Assembly: GCA_003281415.1 (NCBI GenBank)
Contig: QCCC01000009.1
Coordinates: 1 to 42,823, forward strand
Source: Prochlorococcus sp. AG-347-K15
GTDB lineage: Bacteria > Cyanobacteriota > Cyanobacteriia > PCC-6307 > Cyanobiaceae
Direction of reading: 5' to 3'
Length of the DNA stretch: 42,823 bases
Both the position numbers and the translations under genes were made by a program. This document shows positions 34,755 to 42,823 of the stretch, piece by piece. The notes beneath the pieces were generated by a model. That model did not search any database, had not been told where the DNA came from, and worked only from the letters and a program-made list of their open reading frames with translations. Positions within the stretch are counted from its first letter, which is position 1. Each line of letters starts with the position of its first letter.

Positions 34755-35225
34755 TTAGCTTGCTTTTTTATCGTTATTAATCCACTTTCTTAAATTTTTA
34801 ATATTAGGCAGTGGTAATTTCTGGCTATAAGAAAGTTGTTTTATATTATTAGAGTTTTTATCTTTGCTAAATATTCCATTACTGCTAGAAGTTTCTAGAC
34901 GTTTTGATTCCAATTGTGTTTCTTCTATATTTTCAAAAGTTTTTGATAATTCAAGTTTAATTTGTTCTTGATTTTCTTCTTCATCTAATTCATCCATTAA
35001 AGTAGTTTTGAATTCTGTCTGCCTGCCTCTTGAAGCTCTATTACCATTTTTCCCCTGACGACCATTTCCTATTTTGTAACCCTTAGCTTCGATAAGCGCT
35101 CTATAAAAACTTTTTCTTAAGATTCTTCCGCTAGGACCTACGTACCCACAACCTTTTGCGATCTCATCTTCAGATTTTTTACTTAATAATTTTGCTTTTT
35201 CAATAAGCTCTTTTCCTTCAAGCAT
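34755..35225 (-). CDS. cyAbrB-like protein with divergent C terminus
   Basis: A 156-residue protein. Residues 1-50 (L-E-G-K-E-L-I-E-K-A, then C-G-Y-V-G-P-S-G-R, then F-Y-R-A-L-I-E-A-K-G) match the N-terminal region of cyanobacterial AbrB-like (cyAbrB) regulators. These bind DNA at carbon/nitrogen-regulated promoters. The C-terminal half does not read as the usual AbrB DNA-binding sheet: it is acidic, Ser/Asn-rich and ends K-W-I-N-N-D-K-K. A Gly/Arg/Asn-rich basic linker lies at about 51-70. It could be a modified regulator or a partner of a full cyAbrB protein. The gene is convergent with groEL, 4 bases apart. Confidence 0.65.
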   Translation of the reverse strand: MLEGKELIEKAKLLSKKSEDEIAKGCGYVGPSGRILRKSFYRALIEAKGYKIGNGRQGKNGNRASRGRQTEFKTTLMDELDEEENQEQIKLELSKTFENIEETQLESKRLETSSSNGIFSKDKNSNNIKQLSYSQKLPLPNIKNLRKWINNDKKAS

Positions 35226-35321
35226 TATCTGACAAATTTCTAATTATATATTCTTACTAAAAAGGAGAACTGTGGCAATATAAATTAATAAAAAATATAT
35301 TTAATTTTTTAAATTTAGTTT

Positions 35322-35924
35322 TTATAAAAGATACAAGATAATAAATAAAATAACCCATATTCCATCTACAAAATGCCAGTACAATTCAACAGCTTCCAAT
35401 GGGAACATATTTTGACTAGTTAATCTTCCACCATTGATTCTCGATTGCCAAGCAATAATTAAAATCATTAAAGTGCCTAAAGTGACATGTAATCCATGAA
35501 AACCAGTAAGAGCATAAAAAGTACTTGCAAATAAATTATCGGTTAATCCAAAAGGTAAATGAAAATATTCAAATAATTGACATATTAAAAATATAATCCC
35601 AAGAAAAGCAGTAACAAATAACCATTTTTGCGAATCAGAGTTTTTATCTTTCAAAAGTGCTTTGCCTGCTTTATGGAAAGTTGCACTACTAACAAGTAAC
35701 AAAATTGTATTGAGTGTAGGTATTGGTAGTTCTAATTCATAAATAGCACCATCAGGTAATGGATTTACTGCTTTATAAGTTAAATAAGCAGCAAAGAATC
35801 CAGCAAAAGTCATTCCGTCCGCAATTAGGAAAGTTATAAGACCAAACATTCTAAAGTCTTCATGTGTTTCATTAACTTCAGAATTATTTTTTTGAATTTC
35901 TTTTGAGCTATCTAGAGTTGTCAT
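35322..35924 (-). CDS. ctaE: Cytochrome c oxidase subunit III
   Basis: A 200-residue membrane protein with five helices, the short CoxC form. F-A-G-F-F-A-A-Y-L-T-Y, T-G-F-H-G-L-H-V-T-L-G-T and E-L-Y-W-H-F-V-D-G-I-W are conserved. It lies 6 bases behind ctaD as the last gene of the ctaC-ctaD-ctaE operon for the aa3-type respiratory oxidase. Confidence 0.95.
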   Translation of the reverse strand: MTTLDSSKEIQKNNSEVNETHEDFRMFGLITFLIADGMTFAGFFAAYLTYKAVNPLPDGAIYELELPIPTLNTILLLVSSATFHKAGKALLKDKNSDSQKWLFVTAFLGIIFLICQLFEYFHLPFGLTDNLFASTFYALTGFHGLHVTLGTLMILIIAWQSRINGGRLTSQNMFPLEAVELYWHFVDGIWVILFIILYLL

Positions 35925-35930
35925 ATGTTT

Positions 35931-37556
35931 TTATGTTTGTTCAGAAATTTCTAGACCATAACCATAAGGTTCTTCAACTAATGGAGCTTCTCCTTCCCAA
36001 TTTTCAACTGGAGGTGGAGAAGATGTTAACCATTCAGGTGTAAGAGCATTCCAAGGGTTATCGCCAGCATCTTTTCCATTTCTTACGCTAATGAATACAT
36101 TAATTAAAAAAGGAATTGTACTTATAGCCATCAAAAGAGCACCAAGGCTACTAATTTGATTAACGAACTGGAATTGAGGATCATATTCTGCAACTCTTCT
36201 TGGCATTCCATTTAAACCAAGCCAATGTTGAGGAGCAAAGCACAAGTTAAATCCAATAAAGGTAATAATAAAATGTAAAATTCCTAGTTTTTCATTGAGC
36301 ATTTTTCCAGTTACTTTGGGGAACCAATGATAAATTGAAGAGAAAATAATAAAAACAGTTCCTCCATAAACTATGTAATGAAAATGGGCTACAACGAAAT
36401 AGGTATCATGTACGTGAATATCAAAAGGTACCTGTGCCAAAGCAACTCCTGTAATACCTCCAAACACAAAATTTATAATAAATCCGCAAGAGAATAGCAT
36501 TGCACTATTGATGGAAATTTTACCTCCCCATAATGTTGCAACCCAATTGAAAAATTTTATACCTGTTGGAACAGCAATAAATGCTGTGGCGATAGTAAAG
36601 AACAATCTCATCCAAGGGGGCGTTCCACTGGTAAACATATGATGCGCCCAAACAACTAAACCTAAAACTACTATCCCCATTATTGAAAAAACCATTGTTG
36701 TATATCCAAAAAGTGGTTTTCTAGCATGTACAGGAAGTATTTCACTAACTAAACCAAAAGCAGGAAGGACCATAATGTATACAGCTGGATGAGAATAAAA
36801 CCAAAATAAATGCTGATAAACTACGACATTGCCACCTAAAACAGGATTAAAAAAACCTGTATTAGCGATGATATCGAAGCTAAGCAGAATTAAAGTGCCT
36901 GCTAAAACAGGAGTCGACAAAACAACTAATATACTTGTCCCAAGCATTGCCCAACAATACATTGGTAATTGCATAAGTTTTAATCCTGGACGTCTTAATT
37001 TGATAATGGTCGCGATAAAGTTTATTCCACCAAATATAGAACTGCCTCCAAGTAATAGAACGCTAAGAATCCAAATAATTTGTCCAGATTGAGGGGTAGT
37101 TATGCTCAAAGGAGGATAAGCTGTCCATCCAGCCTGAGCAGCACCCTCAACAAAATAGCTTGCTACCAGCATCAAACCTGAAGGAGGAATTAACCAAAAA
37201 GCTACGGCATTTAATCTTGGGAATGCCATATCTCTAGCACCTACATAAAATGGAATTAAATAATTTCCAAAAGCGCCGTTTACTACAGGCACTATCCAAA
37301 GGAATATCATTATTGTTCCGTGTAAAGTTAAAACTTGGTTATAAACATCTCTTGGCATAAAATCAGACATTGGACTAGCTAGTTCAATTCTTATAGCGCT
37401 CGCTAAGGTTCCTCCTATTAAATAGAAAAGAAAACCGCAAACTAAGTATTGTATCCCAATTACTTTATGATCAAGGCTAAAACTAAAATATCTAAGCCAG
37501 CCTTTAGGTTGAAGGCTTTCATTATTAGTTTTTTGTGGATCAATTGATATTGTCAT
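35931..37556 (-). CDS. ctaD: Cytochrome c oxidase subunit I
   Basis: A 541-residue heme-copper oxidase core with 12 helices. L-T-L-H-G-T-I-M-I-F supplies a low-spin heme a ligand, W-F-Y-S-H-P-A-V-Y gives the CuB His-Tyr pair, V-V-W-A-H-H-M-F-T the other CuB histidines, and V-A-H-F-H-Y-I-V-Y the heme a3 and a ligands. It reduces O2 to water and pumps protons. The start overlaps the ctaC stop by 4 bases. Confidence 0.98.
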   Translation of the reverse strand: MTISIDPQKTNNESLQPKGWLRYFSFSLDHKVIGIQYLVCGFLFYLIGGTLASAIRIELASPMSDFMPRDVYNQVLTLHGTIMIFLWIVPVVNGAFGNYLIPFYVGARDMAFPRLNAVAFWLIPPSGLMLVASYFVEGAAQAGWTAYPPLSITTPQSGQIIWILSVLLLGGSSIFGGINFIATIIKLRRPGLKLMQLPMYCWAMLGTSILVVLSTPVLAGTLILLSFDIIANTGFFNPVLGGNVVVYQHLFWFYSHPAVYIMVLPAFGLVSEILPVHARKPLFGYTTMVFSIMGIVVLGLVVWAHHMFTSGTPPWMRLFFTIATAFIAVPTGIKFFNWVATLWGGKISINSAMLFSCGFIINFVFGGITGVALAQVPFDIHVHDTYFVVAHFHYIVYGGTVFIIFSSIYHWFPKVTGKMLNEKLGILHFIITFIGFNLCFAPQHWLGLNGMPRRVAEYDPQFQFVNQISSLGALLMAISTIPFLINVFISVRNGKDAGDNPWNALTPEWLTSSPPPVENWEGEAPLVEEPYGYGLEISEQT

Positions 37557-38356
37557 AAATTTACCTCTGGTTTTTTATTTTTGTTAAACCATTCGTTGTA
37601 ATCAGATTCTTCTTCAACAATTATGGAGGCTCTCATTCCTCCATGATATGGGCCACATAACTCTGCACAAATTATCGGATATTTTCCTACTTTTGTAGGA
37701 GTGAAATTTAGAATAGTAGGTTGTCCAGGAATAATATCCTGTTTAATTCTGAACTCTGGTACCCAAAAAGCATGAATTACATCTTTGGATTCCATTTTCA
37801 TTGATACTTTTTGATCAACAGGAACGTGTAGTTCTCCTGATATGAAATTGCCCTTGGGATAATTGAATAGAAATGCAAATTGCATAGCTGAAACTTCAAT
37901 TGATAAATTATTTATTGCTATTTCATTATCAGAAGTTTGACTTATCCCAGCCCATATTTTTTCAGTGTTAGAACTCATCATTTCATGGTTATGATTTAGT
38001 TCTTTCATCCCTCCCATTCGATCGTATATGTTGTAGCTATATAAACCTATTAATAAAACAATTATTGAAGGGATAATTGTCCATACAATTTCTAAGCTTA
38101 AATTTCCCTCTAAAGCTATACCATCGCCTATCTGATCATTTCTTTTCCTAAACTTAAATAAGCTATAAATAACTGCTATTGTCATTCCTATAAAAATAAT
38201 TAATCCAATGATGAAAAGAATTTTAAAAAGTTCATCGTAAATTGGTGCATTAATACTTGCTTCAGCTGGAAGCAAATTTACATTAAAACCAATCCAAAAA
38301 GATATAGCAAAAACGAGGGAAATAATTAATATTAAATAAATGTTTTTATTTAACAA
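37553..38356 (-). CDS. ctaC: Cytochrome c oxidase subunit II
   Basis: A 267-residue subunit with two N-terminal membrane helices and a periplasmic/lumenal cupredoxin domain. The CuA ligands C230-A-E-L-C234-G-P-Y-H238-G-G-M241 are complete, and H-A-F-W-V-P-E-F provides the other histidine. It accepts electrons from cytochrome c or plastocyanin. It is first in the ctaCDE operon and divergent from ctaA across 215 AT-rich bases. Confidence 0.97.
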   Translation of the reverse strand: MLNKNIYLILIISLVFAISFWIGFNVNLLPAEASINAPIYDELFKILFIIGLIIFIGMTIAVIYSLFKFRKRNDQIGDGIALEGNLSLEIVWTIIPSIIVLLIGLYSYNIYDRMGGMKELNHNHEMMSSNTEKIWAGISQTSDNEIAINNLSIEVSAMQFAFLFNYPKGNFISGELHVPVDQKVSMKMESKDVIHAFWVPEFRIKQDIIPGQPTILNFTPTKVGKYPIICAELCGPYHGGMRASIIVEEESDYNEWFNKNKKPEVNL

Positions 38357-38571
38357 TTGTTCTCTAAAAATTTGTATTCATATCCTCAAGATATTCAATT
38401 TTTTTAATCCTGCATCCTTTGTTAAAAGAAAAACATTGAAATTCACAACTTCTTAAGATTTATGAAATAAAAGGCGTATTATTAATAACTTTTTAGAGTT
38501 AATTGTCAGGGAAAAAAGATTAAATTAGTAAATTATTTTTTAAATTAAACATATTAATTTTTAATTAATGT

Positions 38572-39549
38572 TTGGTTTTTGAATCTAATTTATTATGCAA
38601 AATAATAGGTTTTATCCAATTGATTAATAACCAATTATATAAATCAAAATATCTTACAATTTTTAAAAGGTTGGGAAGCCATAGTGTACTTGCACTCATC
38701 GCACTAATCGTAATTGGAGGTGCTACGCGAGTCATGGAGGCGGGGCTTGCCTGTCCAGATTGGCCATTATGTTATGGATCTTTTTTGCCCTTTAATCATA
38801 TGAACCTAAGAGTATTTCTAGAGTGGTTTCATCGTCTAGATGCTTTTCTGGTTGGAATATTAATTCTTTTTAAATTTGCCCTTTCAATTATTTGGAAAAA
38901 TGAAATTCCAAATTGGTTACCTAAAACTTATTCATTATTACTTTTTCTCGTTATTGTCCAAGGATCGTTAGGGGCTTTAACAGTAATAAACCTGCTTGAT
39001 TCTTATGCTGTTACTGGCCATCTTTTAATAGCTTTTCTGCTTCTCATTACAACAATTTCAATAAATCAAAATTTAGAAAATGACGATATAGAAGAGCCAT
39101 TAATTTGGTGGAGATTATTATTGTTTGTTCCTCTTTTACTTACTTTGATTCAATCTTTTATTGGAGTAAGGCTTTCATCAACCTGGTCAGCACATATTTG
39201 CTTATCTTTTAATAAACAATGTTTAATTTTAAATACTCATAAATTATTTGCTTTTCCAATTGCTTTTTCAATTCTATTGATTATTGCTACTGCAATTTAT
39301 TATAAGAGAAGTTTACTTAATGAATATTGGAAATATCTCTCAGTACTTTTTTTTCTTTTGTTTTCCCAAATTGCTTTGGGTGTTTTAAGTATTAAAACAA
39401 ATTTGAATGAACCTATTTTTATTATCGGTCATCAACTTAACGCCTCTTTATTTATTGCGATATTAACAACATTAATTTTTAAAAATCCTTTTAACCAAAA
39501 AGGTCTAAACCGCTCCCTAAATTCTCAAATGGTTGGTATCAATTCATGA
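38572..39549 (+). CDS. ctaA: Heme A synthase (CtaA/COX15 family)
   Basis: A 325-residue membrane protein with about eight helices. [22 protein letters not shown] and E-W-F-H-R-L-D-A are the CtaA signatures; the histidines bind heme. It oxidises heme O to heme A for the neighbouring oxidase. The start is uncertain: TTG 38572 gives a 33-residue leader before the first helix; TTGs at 38620 and 38671 are alternatives. Its stop overlaps ctaB by 4 bases. Confidence 0.92.
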   Translation: MVFESNLLCKIIGFIQLINNQLYKSKYLTIFKRLGSHSVLALIALIVIGGATRVMEAGLACPDWPLCYGSFLPFNHMNLRVFLEWFHRLDAFLVGILILFKFALSIIWKNEIPNWLPKTYSLLLFLVIVQGSLGALTVINLLDSYAVTGHLLIAFLLLITTISINQNLENDDIEEPLIWWRLLLFVPLLLTLIQSFIGVRLSSTWSAHICLSFNKQCLILNTHKLFAFPIAFSILLIIATAIYYKRSLLNEYWKYLSVLFFLLFSQIALGVLSIKTNLNEPIFIIGHQLNASLFIAILTTLIFKNPFNQKGLNRSLNSQMVGINS

Positions 39550-40547
39550 ACAGTAGTAATTTAGAAAACTTGAACTATAAATCTCCAATTAGGAATGAAG
39601 TTGTACCTTCAAGAAAAAGATTAACTTTGCCGCCTTGGCTTGAAGTAGCAAAACCAAGATTAATCCCACTTTTATTGGCAACAACTTTGGGAGGAATGGC
39701 TTTAACAGAAGAATGGCCTTTGTCTTCTCCGAAACTTATCTGTACTTTAGGAGGAGGTGCTTTGGCAGCGGCAGCAGCAGGAGCTCTTAATTGCTTGTGG
39801 GAAATGGAATTAGATAAAAGGATGACAAGAACTAGTAAAAGAGCCTTACCTGCAGGAAAGTTGTCATCTGAGACTGTATTTTTAGCTGCCGTATCATGTA
39901 CTTTGGCAGCTTCGATGCTTTTAGTAAGTGGTGTAAATTATTTGGCTGCGGGTCTAACTCTTCTTGGTCTCTTTAGCTACGTAATTTTATATACAGTTAT
40001 TTTGAAACCTCGTACAACAAAAAATATTGTTTTTGGAGGAGTTGCTGGTGCGATACCACCTTTAGTTGGAGCATCTGCTGCCACAGGGCATGTAGGTCTT
40101 AGTGGTTGGTGGTTGTTTGGTTTAGTAATGTTATGGACCCCAGCACATTTTTGGGCACTTGCAATTTTGTTGAAGGACGATTACGCGTCTGTTGGTATTC
40201 CTATGCTCCCTTCTGTTAAAGGATCTGTTTTTACTGCTAAAGCGATTTCTCGTTACGGATGGGCGACAGTTTTAATGAGTATTATGGGAGTCTTTGCTTT
40301 ACCTGAAGGGGGTCTCTTATACGGAATTATGTTATTGCCATTTAATGGAAGACTTTTGCAATTAATAAATAAATTAAAAAAGTCTCCTGATGATCTTTCA
40401 AGAGCAAAGTCTCTTTTTAGGTGGTCAATTCTCTATATGTTTGGCATTTGTCTTTTGTTATTAATTTCCAGAACTCAACTATCCGTAGAATTTGAGCAGC
40501 AATCTATGCAAATATTTTTATCTATAGTATCCCTGCTTAGGAATTAA
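39546..40547 (+). CDS. ctaB: Protoheme IX farnesyltransferase
   Basis: A 333-residue UbiA-superfamily enzyme that converts heme B to heme O, substrate of Cta[25 protein letters not shown] (asparagine/aspartate motif) and [12 protein letters not shown] are characteristic. The 4-base overlap with ctaA shows the pair is a translationally coupled unit. An N-terminal extension of about 30 residues precedes the first helix. Confidence 0.96.
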   Translation: MNSSNLENLNYKSPIRNEVVPSRKRLTLPPWLEVAKPRLIPLLLATTLGGMALTEEWPLSSPKLICTLGGGALAAAAAGALNCLWEMELDKRMTRTSKRALPAGKLSSETVFLAAVSCTLAASMLLVSGVNYLAAGLTLLGLFSYVILYTVILKPRTTKNIVFGGVAGAIPPLVGASAATGHVGLSGWWLFGLVMLWTPAHFWALAILLKDDYASVGIPMLPSVKGSVFTAKAISRYGWATVLMSIMGVFALPEGGLLYGIMLLPFNGRLLQLINKLKKSPDDLSRAKSLFRWSILYMFGICLLLLISRTQLSVEFEQQSMQIFLSIVSLLRN

Positions 40548-40586
40548 ATTAGATGTAAAATGTTTTTTAAGTAAATAGTAAGTTTG

Positions 40587-41603
40587 ATGAATTATATAAA
40601 AGTTAAAGGGCTCTCAAAATCTTATTCAGATATCAATGCATTAAAAAATTTATCGATGGAAATTGAAGCTGGCACATTATTCGGAATACTAGGTCCAAAT
40701 GGTGCTGGCAAATCAACACTAATAAAAATACTCGCTACTTTAATAGAGCCTGATAGTGGAGAAGTTTTTATAAATAATATTAATCTGATAAAAAATTCAA
40801 GGAAAATTAGAGAATTAATTGGATATGTTGCCCAAGACATTGCACTTGATAAAATATTAACTGGACGAGAGCTTTTGGATTTTCAATCAGATTTATATCA
40901 CATCAATAAAAACAAAAAATTTGAAAGGATAAAGAAACTTATAGATCAATTAGAAATGAATGATTGGATTGATCGTAAGTGCGGAACTTATTCAGGAGGA
41001 ATGAAAAGAAGAATAGATCTGGCAGCTGGACTTTTACATTTGCCCCAAGTCTTAATTTTGGATGAACCTACAGTTGGTTTAGATATTGAAAGTAGAAATA
41101 TTATATGGCAACTTTTGAAAGATTTGAGAAATAATGGAATGACCATTATTTTAAGCAGTCACTATCTTGATGAAATAGATAAATTGGCAGACAGATTAGT
41201 GATAATTGATGATGGAAGAGTTATAGCACAGGGGACTCCTGCAGAGCTCAAAAATAAATTAGGAGGAGATAGAGTAACTTTGAAAGTAAGAGAATTTAGT
41301 AACCATGAAGAAGCAAAAAATATATGTCAAATTTTATCTTCAATAGATGGAATTAGTCAGATTATCATAAATGAAGCTCAAGGTTTCTCGATAAATTTTG
41401 TAGCAGATAAGGAAAAAGATTTACTTACGAAACTCAAAGTAGAATTGGCCTTCTCAAAGTTTGAAATTTTTTCTCTAACCCAAAGTCAGCCAAGCTTGGA
41501 TGATGTATATCTTCAGGCGACTGGAAAAACATTACTTGATGCCGAAATTTCTATGGCAGGGAAAAGAGACCTTAAAAAAGAATCAAAGCAATCAATGCGA
41601 TAA
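40587..41603 (+). CDS. ABC-2 exporter ATP-binding protein (DrrA-like)
   Basis: A 338-residue ATPase. Walker A is G36-P-N-G-A-G-K-S-T, the signature is Y-S-G-G-M-K-R-R, Walker B is L-I-L-D-E-P-T-V-G-L-D, and the H-loop histidine is in S-S-H-Y-L-D-E. The C-terminal extension of about 100 residues is usual for DrrA/CcmA-type exporters. A TTG directly before the ATG is not needed. The substrate is unknown. It pairs with the permease 48 bases downstream. Confidence 0.92.
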   Translation: MNYIKVKGLSKSYSDINALKNLSMEIEAGTLFGILGPNGAGKSTLIKILATLIEPDSGEVFINNINLIKNSRKIRELIGYVAQDIALDKILTGRELLDFQSDLYHINKNKKFERIKKLIDQLEMNDWIDRKCGTYSGGMKRRIDLAAGLLHLPQVLILDEPTVGLDIESRNIIWQLLKDLRNNGMTIILSSHYLDEIDKLADRLVIIDDGRVIAQGTPAELKNKLGGDRVTLKVREFSNHEEAKNICQILSSIDGISQIIINEAQGFSINFVADKEKDLLTKLKVELAFSKFEIFSLTQSQPSLDDVYLQATGKTLLDAEISMAGKRDLKKESKQSMR

Positions 41604-41651
41604 AAAAACTTTTGGTTAACTAACTATAATGAACACTAAATACTGCTAATT

Positions 41652-42476
41652 ATGGAATTACAACAGTATAATTTATTTTTTTTATATCAAGAAACATTTG
41701 CCTTAACAAAGAGGTTATTTATTCAATTAAAAAGAAGACCATCAACTCTTTTAGCAGGAATACTACAACCCATAATTTGGCTTTTTTTATTTGGGGCACT
41801 TTTCTCTAAAGCTCCTGAAGGTTTTTTACCAGGAGTTGATTCTTATGGGAACTTTTTAGGGGCGGGACTTATTGTTTTTACTGCTTTTAGCGGAGCCTTA
41901 AACTCTGGTCTTCCTTTAATGTTTGATAGAGAGTTTGGATTTCTTAATAGATTACTTGTTGCTCCCTTGACCAGTAGATTATCCATAGTTTTATCTTCTT
42001 TTATTTATATAACAATCCTAAGCTTTGTTCAGAGTATCGTAATAATGGTTGTTTCATACATTTTGGGTTATGGATGGCCTAACTTATATGGTTTAGGAAT
42101 TGTTTTTACAACACTAATTCTATTGGTTCTTTTTGTGACATCAATAAGTTTATGTTTGGCGTTCGTCTTGCCCGGACATATTGAATTAATCGCTCTTATA
42201 TTTGTGATAAACTTACCTCTTCTTTTCGCAAGCACTGCTTTAGCTCCAATCTCTTTCATGCCAAATTGGCTTAGGTGGTTAGCCTCATTAAATCCATTAA
42301 CTTTTGCGATTGAACCTATTAGGACTGCTTATACAGAAACTATGAATTTAGAGTTAGTGGCTTTACATGCCCCATATGGTGATTTAACTTGTAAGAGTTG
42401 TATATCAATTTTATTTTCTTTAACAGTTTTTTCCTTGATTATCATAAGACCTCTGTTAAACAGAAAGTTAAATTAA
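41652..42476 (+). CDS. ABC-2 type exporter permease
   Basis: A 274-residue ABC-2 permease with six predicted helices. Q-P-I-I-W-L-F-L-F-G, F-D-R-E-F-G-F-L-N-R-L-L-V-A-P and L-N-P-L-T-F-A-I-E-P-I-R are the family blocks. It forms the membrane channel for the preceding ATPase. Drug, lipid or polysaccharide substrates are all possible. Conservation of the gene next to ctaA-ctaB cannot be tested here. The repeat-containing gene starts 7 bases after the stop. Confidence 0.9.
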   Translation: MELQQYNLFFLYQETFALTKRLFIQLKRRPSTLLAGILQPIIWLFLFGALFSKAPEGFLPGVDSYGNFLGAGLIVFTAFSGALNSGLPLMFDREFGFLNRLLVAPLTSRLSIVLSSFIYITILSFVQSIVIMVVSYILGYGWPNLYGLGIVFTTLILLVLFVTSISLCLAFVLPGHIELIALIFVINLPLLFASTALAPISFMPNWLRWLASLNPLTFAIEPIRTAYTETMNLELVALHAPYGDLTCKSCISILFSLTVFSLIIIRPLLNRKLN

Positions 42477-42483
42477 TAAATTT

Positions 42484-42823
42484 ATGCTTTTAAAAAATCA
42501 TCTAATAGAAGTTTTTAAAAAAGCCTCTTCAGAAAATAATATTTTGCTTAAAGAAAATATTGTCTTTAAGTGGGTGCATAGATTTGGGATTGATTCTTTA
42601 AATGATTTATTAATCCATACCCCAGCTCTAAGTGAATATCAGCTTGAAGAAGAAAATCAAGAACAAACTACTTTAATGGATGAATTAGATGAAGAAGAAA
42701 ATCAAGAACAAACTACTTTAATGGATGAATTAGATGAAGAAGAAAATCAAGAACAAACTACTTTAATGGATGAATTAGATGAAGAAGAAAATCAAGAACA
42801 AACTACTTTAATGGATGAATTAG
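42484..42823 (+). CDS. Acidic tandem-repeat protein, 5' part only
   Basis: From ATG 42484 the frame stays open to the window edge (113 codons and one base). Residues 1-54 are a basic-to-neutral N terminus with M-L-L-K-N-H-L-I-E-V-F-K-K-A and F-K-W-V-H-R-F-G-I-D-S-L-N-D-L-L, probably helical. From residue 55 onward come copies of E-E-E-N-Q-E-Q-T-T-L-M-D-E-L-D. Each unit has net charge about -7 and hydrophobic L10, M11 and L14. I do not recognise the N-terminal part. The 7-base gap to the ABC-2 permease suggests co-transcription. The C terminus and total copy number are unknown. Confidence 0.75.
   Translation, partial: MLLKNHLIEVFKKASSENNILLKENIVFKWVHRFGIDSLNDLLIHTPALSEYQLEEENQEQTTLMDELDEEENQEQTTLMDELDEEENQEQTTLMDELDEEENQEQTTLMDEL
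42646..42823 (+). repeat. Perfect 45-base tandem repeat, at least four copies
   Basis: Units at 42646-42690, 42691-42735 and 42736-42780, and a fourth (42781-42823) cut by the window edge at 43 of 45 bases. All are identical base for base and preserve the reading frame. The total number of copies is not visible. Confidence 0.97.

Noticed and set aside
42646..42823. CRISPR-like or mobile-element repeat
   Set aside because: Copies are directly adjacent with no spacers, keep a reading frame and lie inside a coding region.

Overview
The window looks like a piece of chromosome from a streamlined marine picocyanobacterium, most probably a high-light-adapted Prochlorococcus. The reasons are very AT-rich DNA, spacers that are mostly tens of bases long or absent, many genes that abut or overlap, a high-light-inducible (Hli) protein, photosystem I genes (psaF, psaJ), cytochrome b6f genes (petC, petA), hemL, a cobalamin-pathway methyltransferase and a terminal oxidase cluster. 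The strain assignment is inference. No insertion sequence, integrase, prophage, CRISPR array or rRNA is visible. Two tRNAs are present (Trp and Asp). Once the small genes are counted, no stretch above about 300 bases lacks a gene.

Layout. 1-3134 (+): tail of a YjbQ-family protein, pterin carbinolamine dehydratase, a CobW-type GTPase with a His-rich repeat, and a FutB-like iron permease. 3131-6274 (-): a flippase-like membrane protein, LarC, a conserved unknown and a small exported protein. 6346-8716 (+): exonuclease III and hemL. 8726-12083 (-): a band-7 protein, a 65-aa unknown, a YajQ-family protein, a DprA/SLOG-like protein and a BioD-like/DRTGG protein. 12235-13797: an SDR enzyme convergent with methionine aminopeptidase. 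13889-16736 (+): PepSY-like membrane protein, rplS, tRNA-Trp, a small barrel-like unknown, tRNA-Asp and gltX. 16728-19350 (-): cation/proton antiporter, hli and tsaD. 19425-20144 (+): psaF-psaJ, with gmk on the opposite strand behind a perfect hairpin. 20787-27723 (+, with one - gene): RqcH/NFACT protein, a small membrane protein, tatC, petC, petA, lgt, cobM and a short RodZ-like protein; a DUF3067-type gene lies opposite tatC. 27716-32897: ppx, ubiA-type prenyltransferase, LD-carboxypeptidase, ispD, fabG and a 59-aa membrane protein. 33029-34750 (+): groEL without groES. 34755-38356 (-): a cyAbrB-like protein and ctaE-ctaD-ctaC. 38572-42823 (+): ctaA, ctaB, a two-gene ABC-2 exporter and a gene of perfect acidic repeats that runs off the window.

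How the genes work together. The largest theme is thylakoid electron transport and its assembly: tatC lies directly before petC, whose product carries a twin-arginine motif, and petA follows. psaF-psaJ encode photosystem I subunits. hemL supplies tetrapyrrole precursor. ctaA/ctaB make heme A for the divergent ctaCDE oxidase. The prenyltransferase probably serves plastoquinone synthesis. The rest is housekeeping: translation (rplS, tRNAs, gltX, tsaD, map, rqcH), envelope (lgt, LD-carboxypeptidase), isoprenoids (ispD) and fatty acids (fabG).

The most unusual signal is the perfect 45-base in-frame tandem repeat at the right edge. It encodes a strongly acidic 15-residue unit, directly behind the ABC-2 exporter. 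Shorter perfect or near-perfect coding repeats occur in the CobW-like gene (His-rich) and at the 3' end of groEL (Gly/Met-rich). The remaining observations concern hidden small genes, regulatory palindromes and overlapping convergent gene ends.
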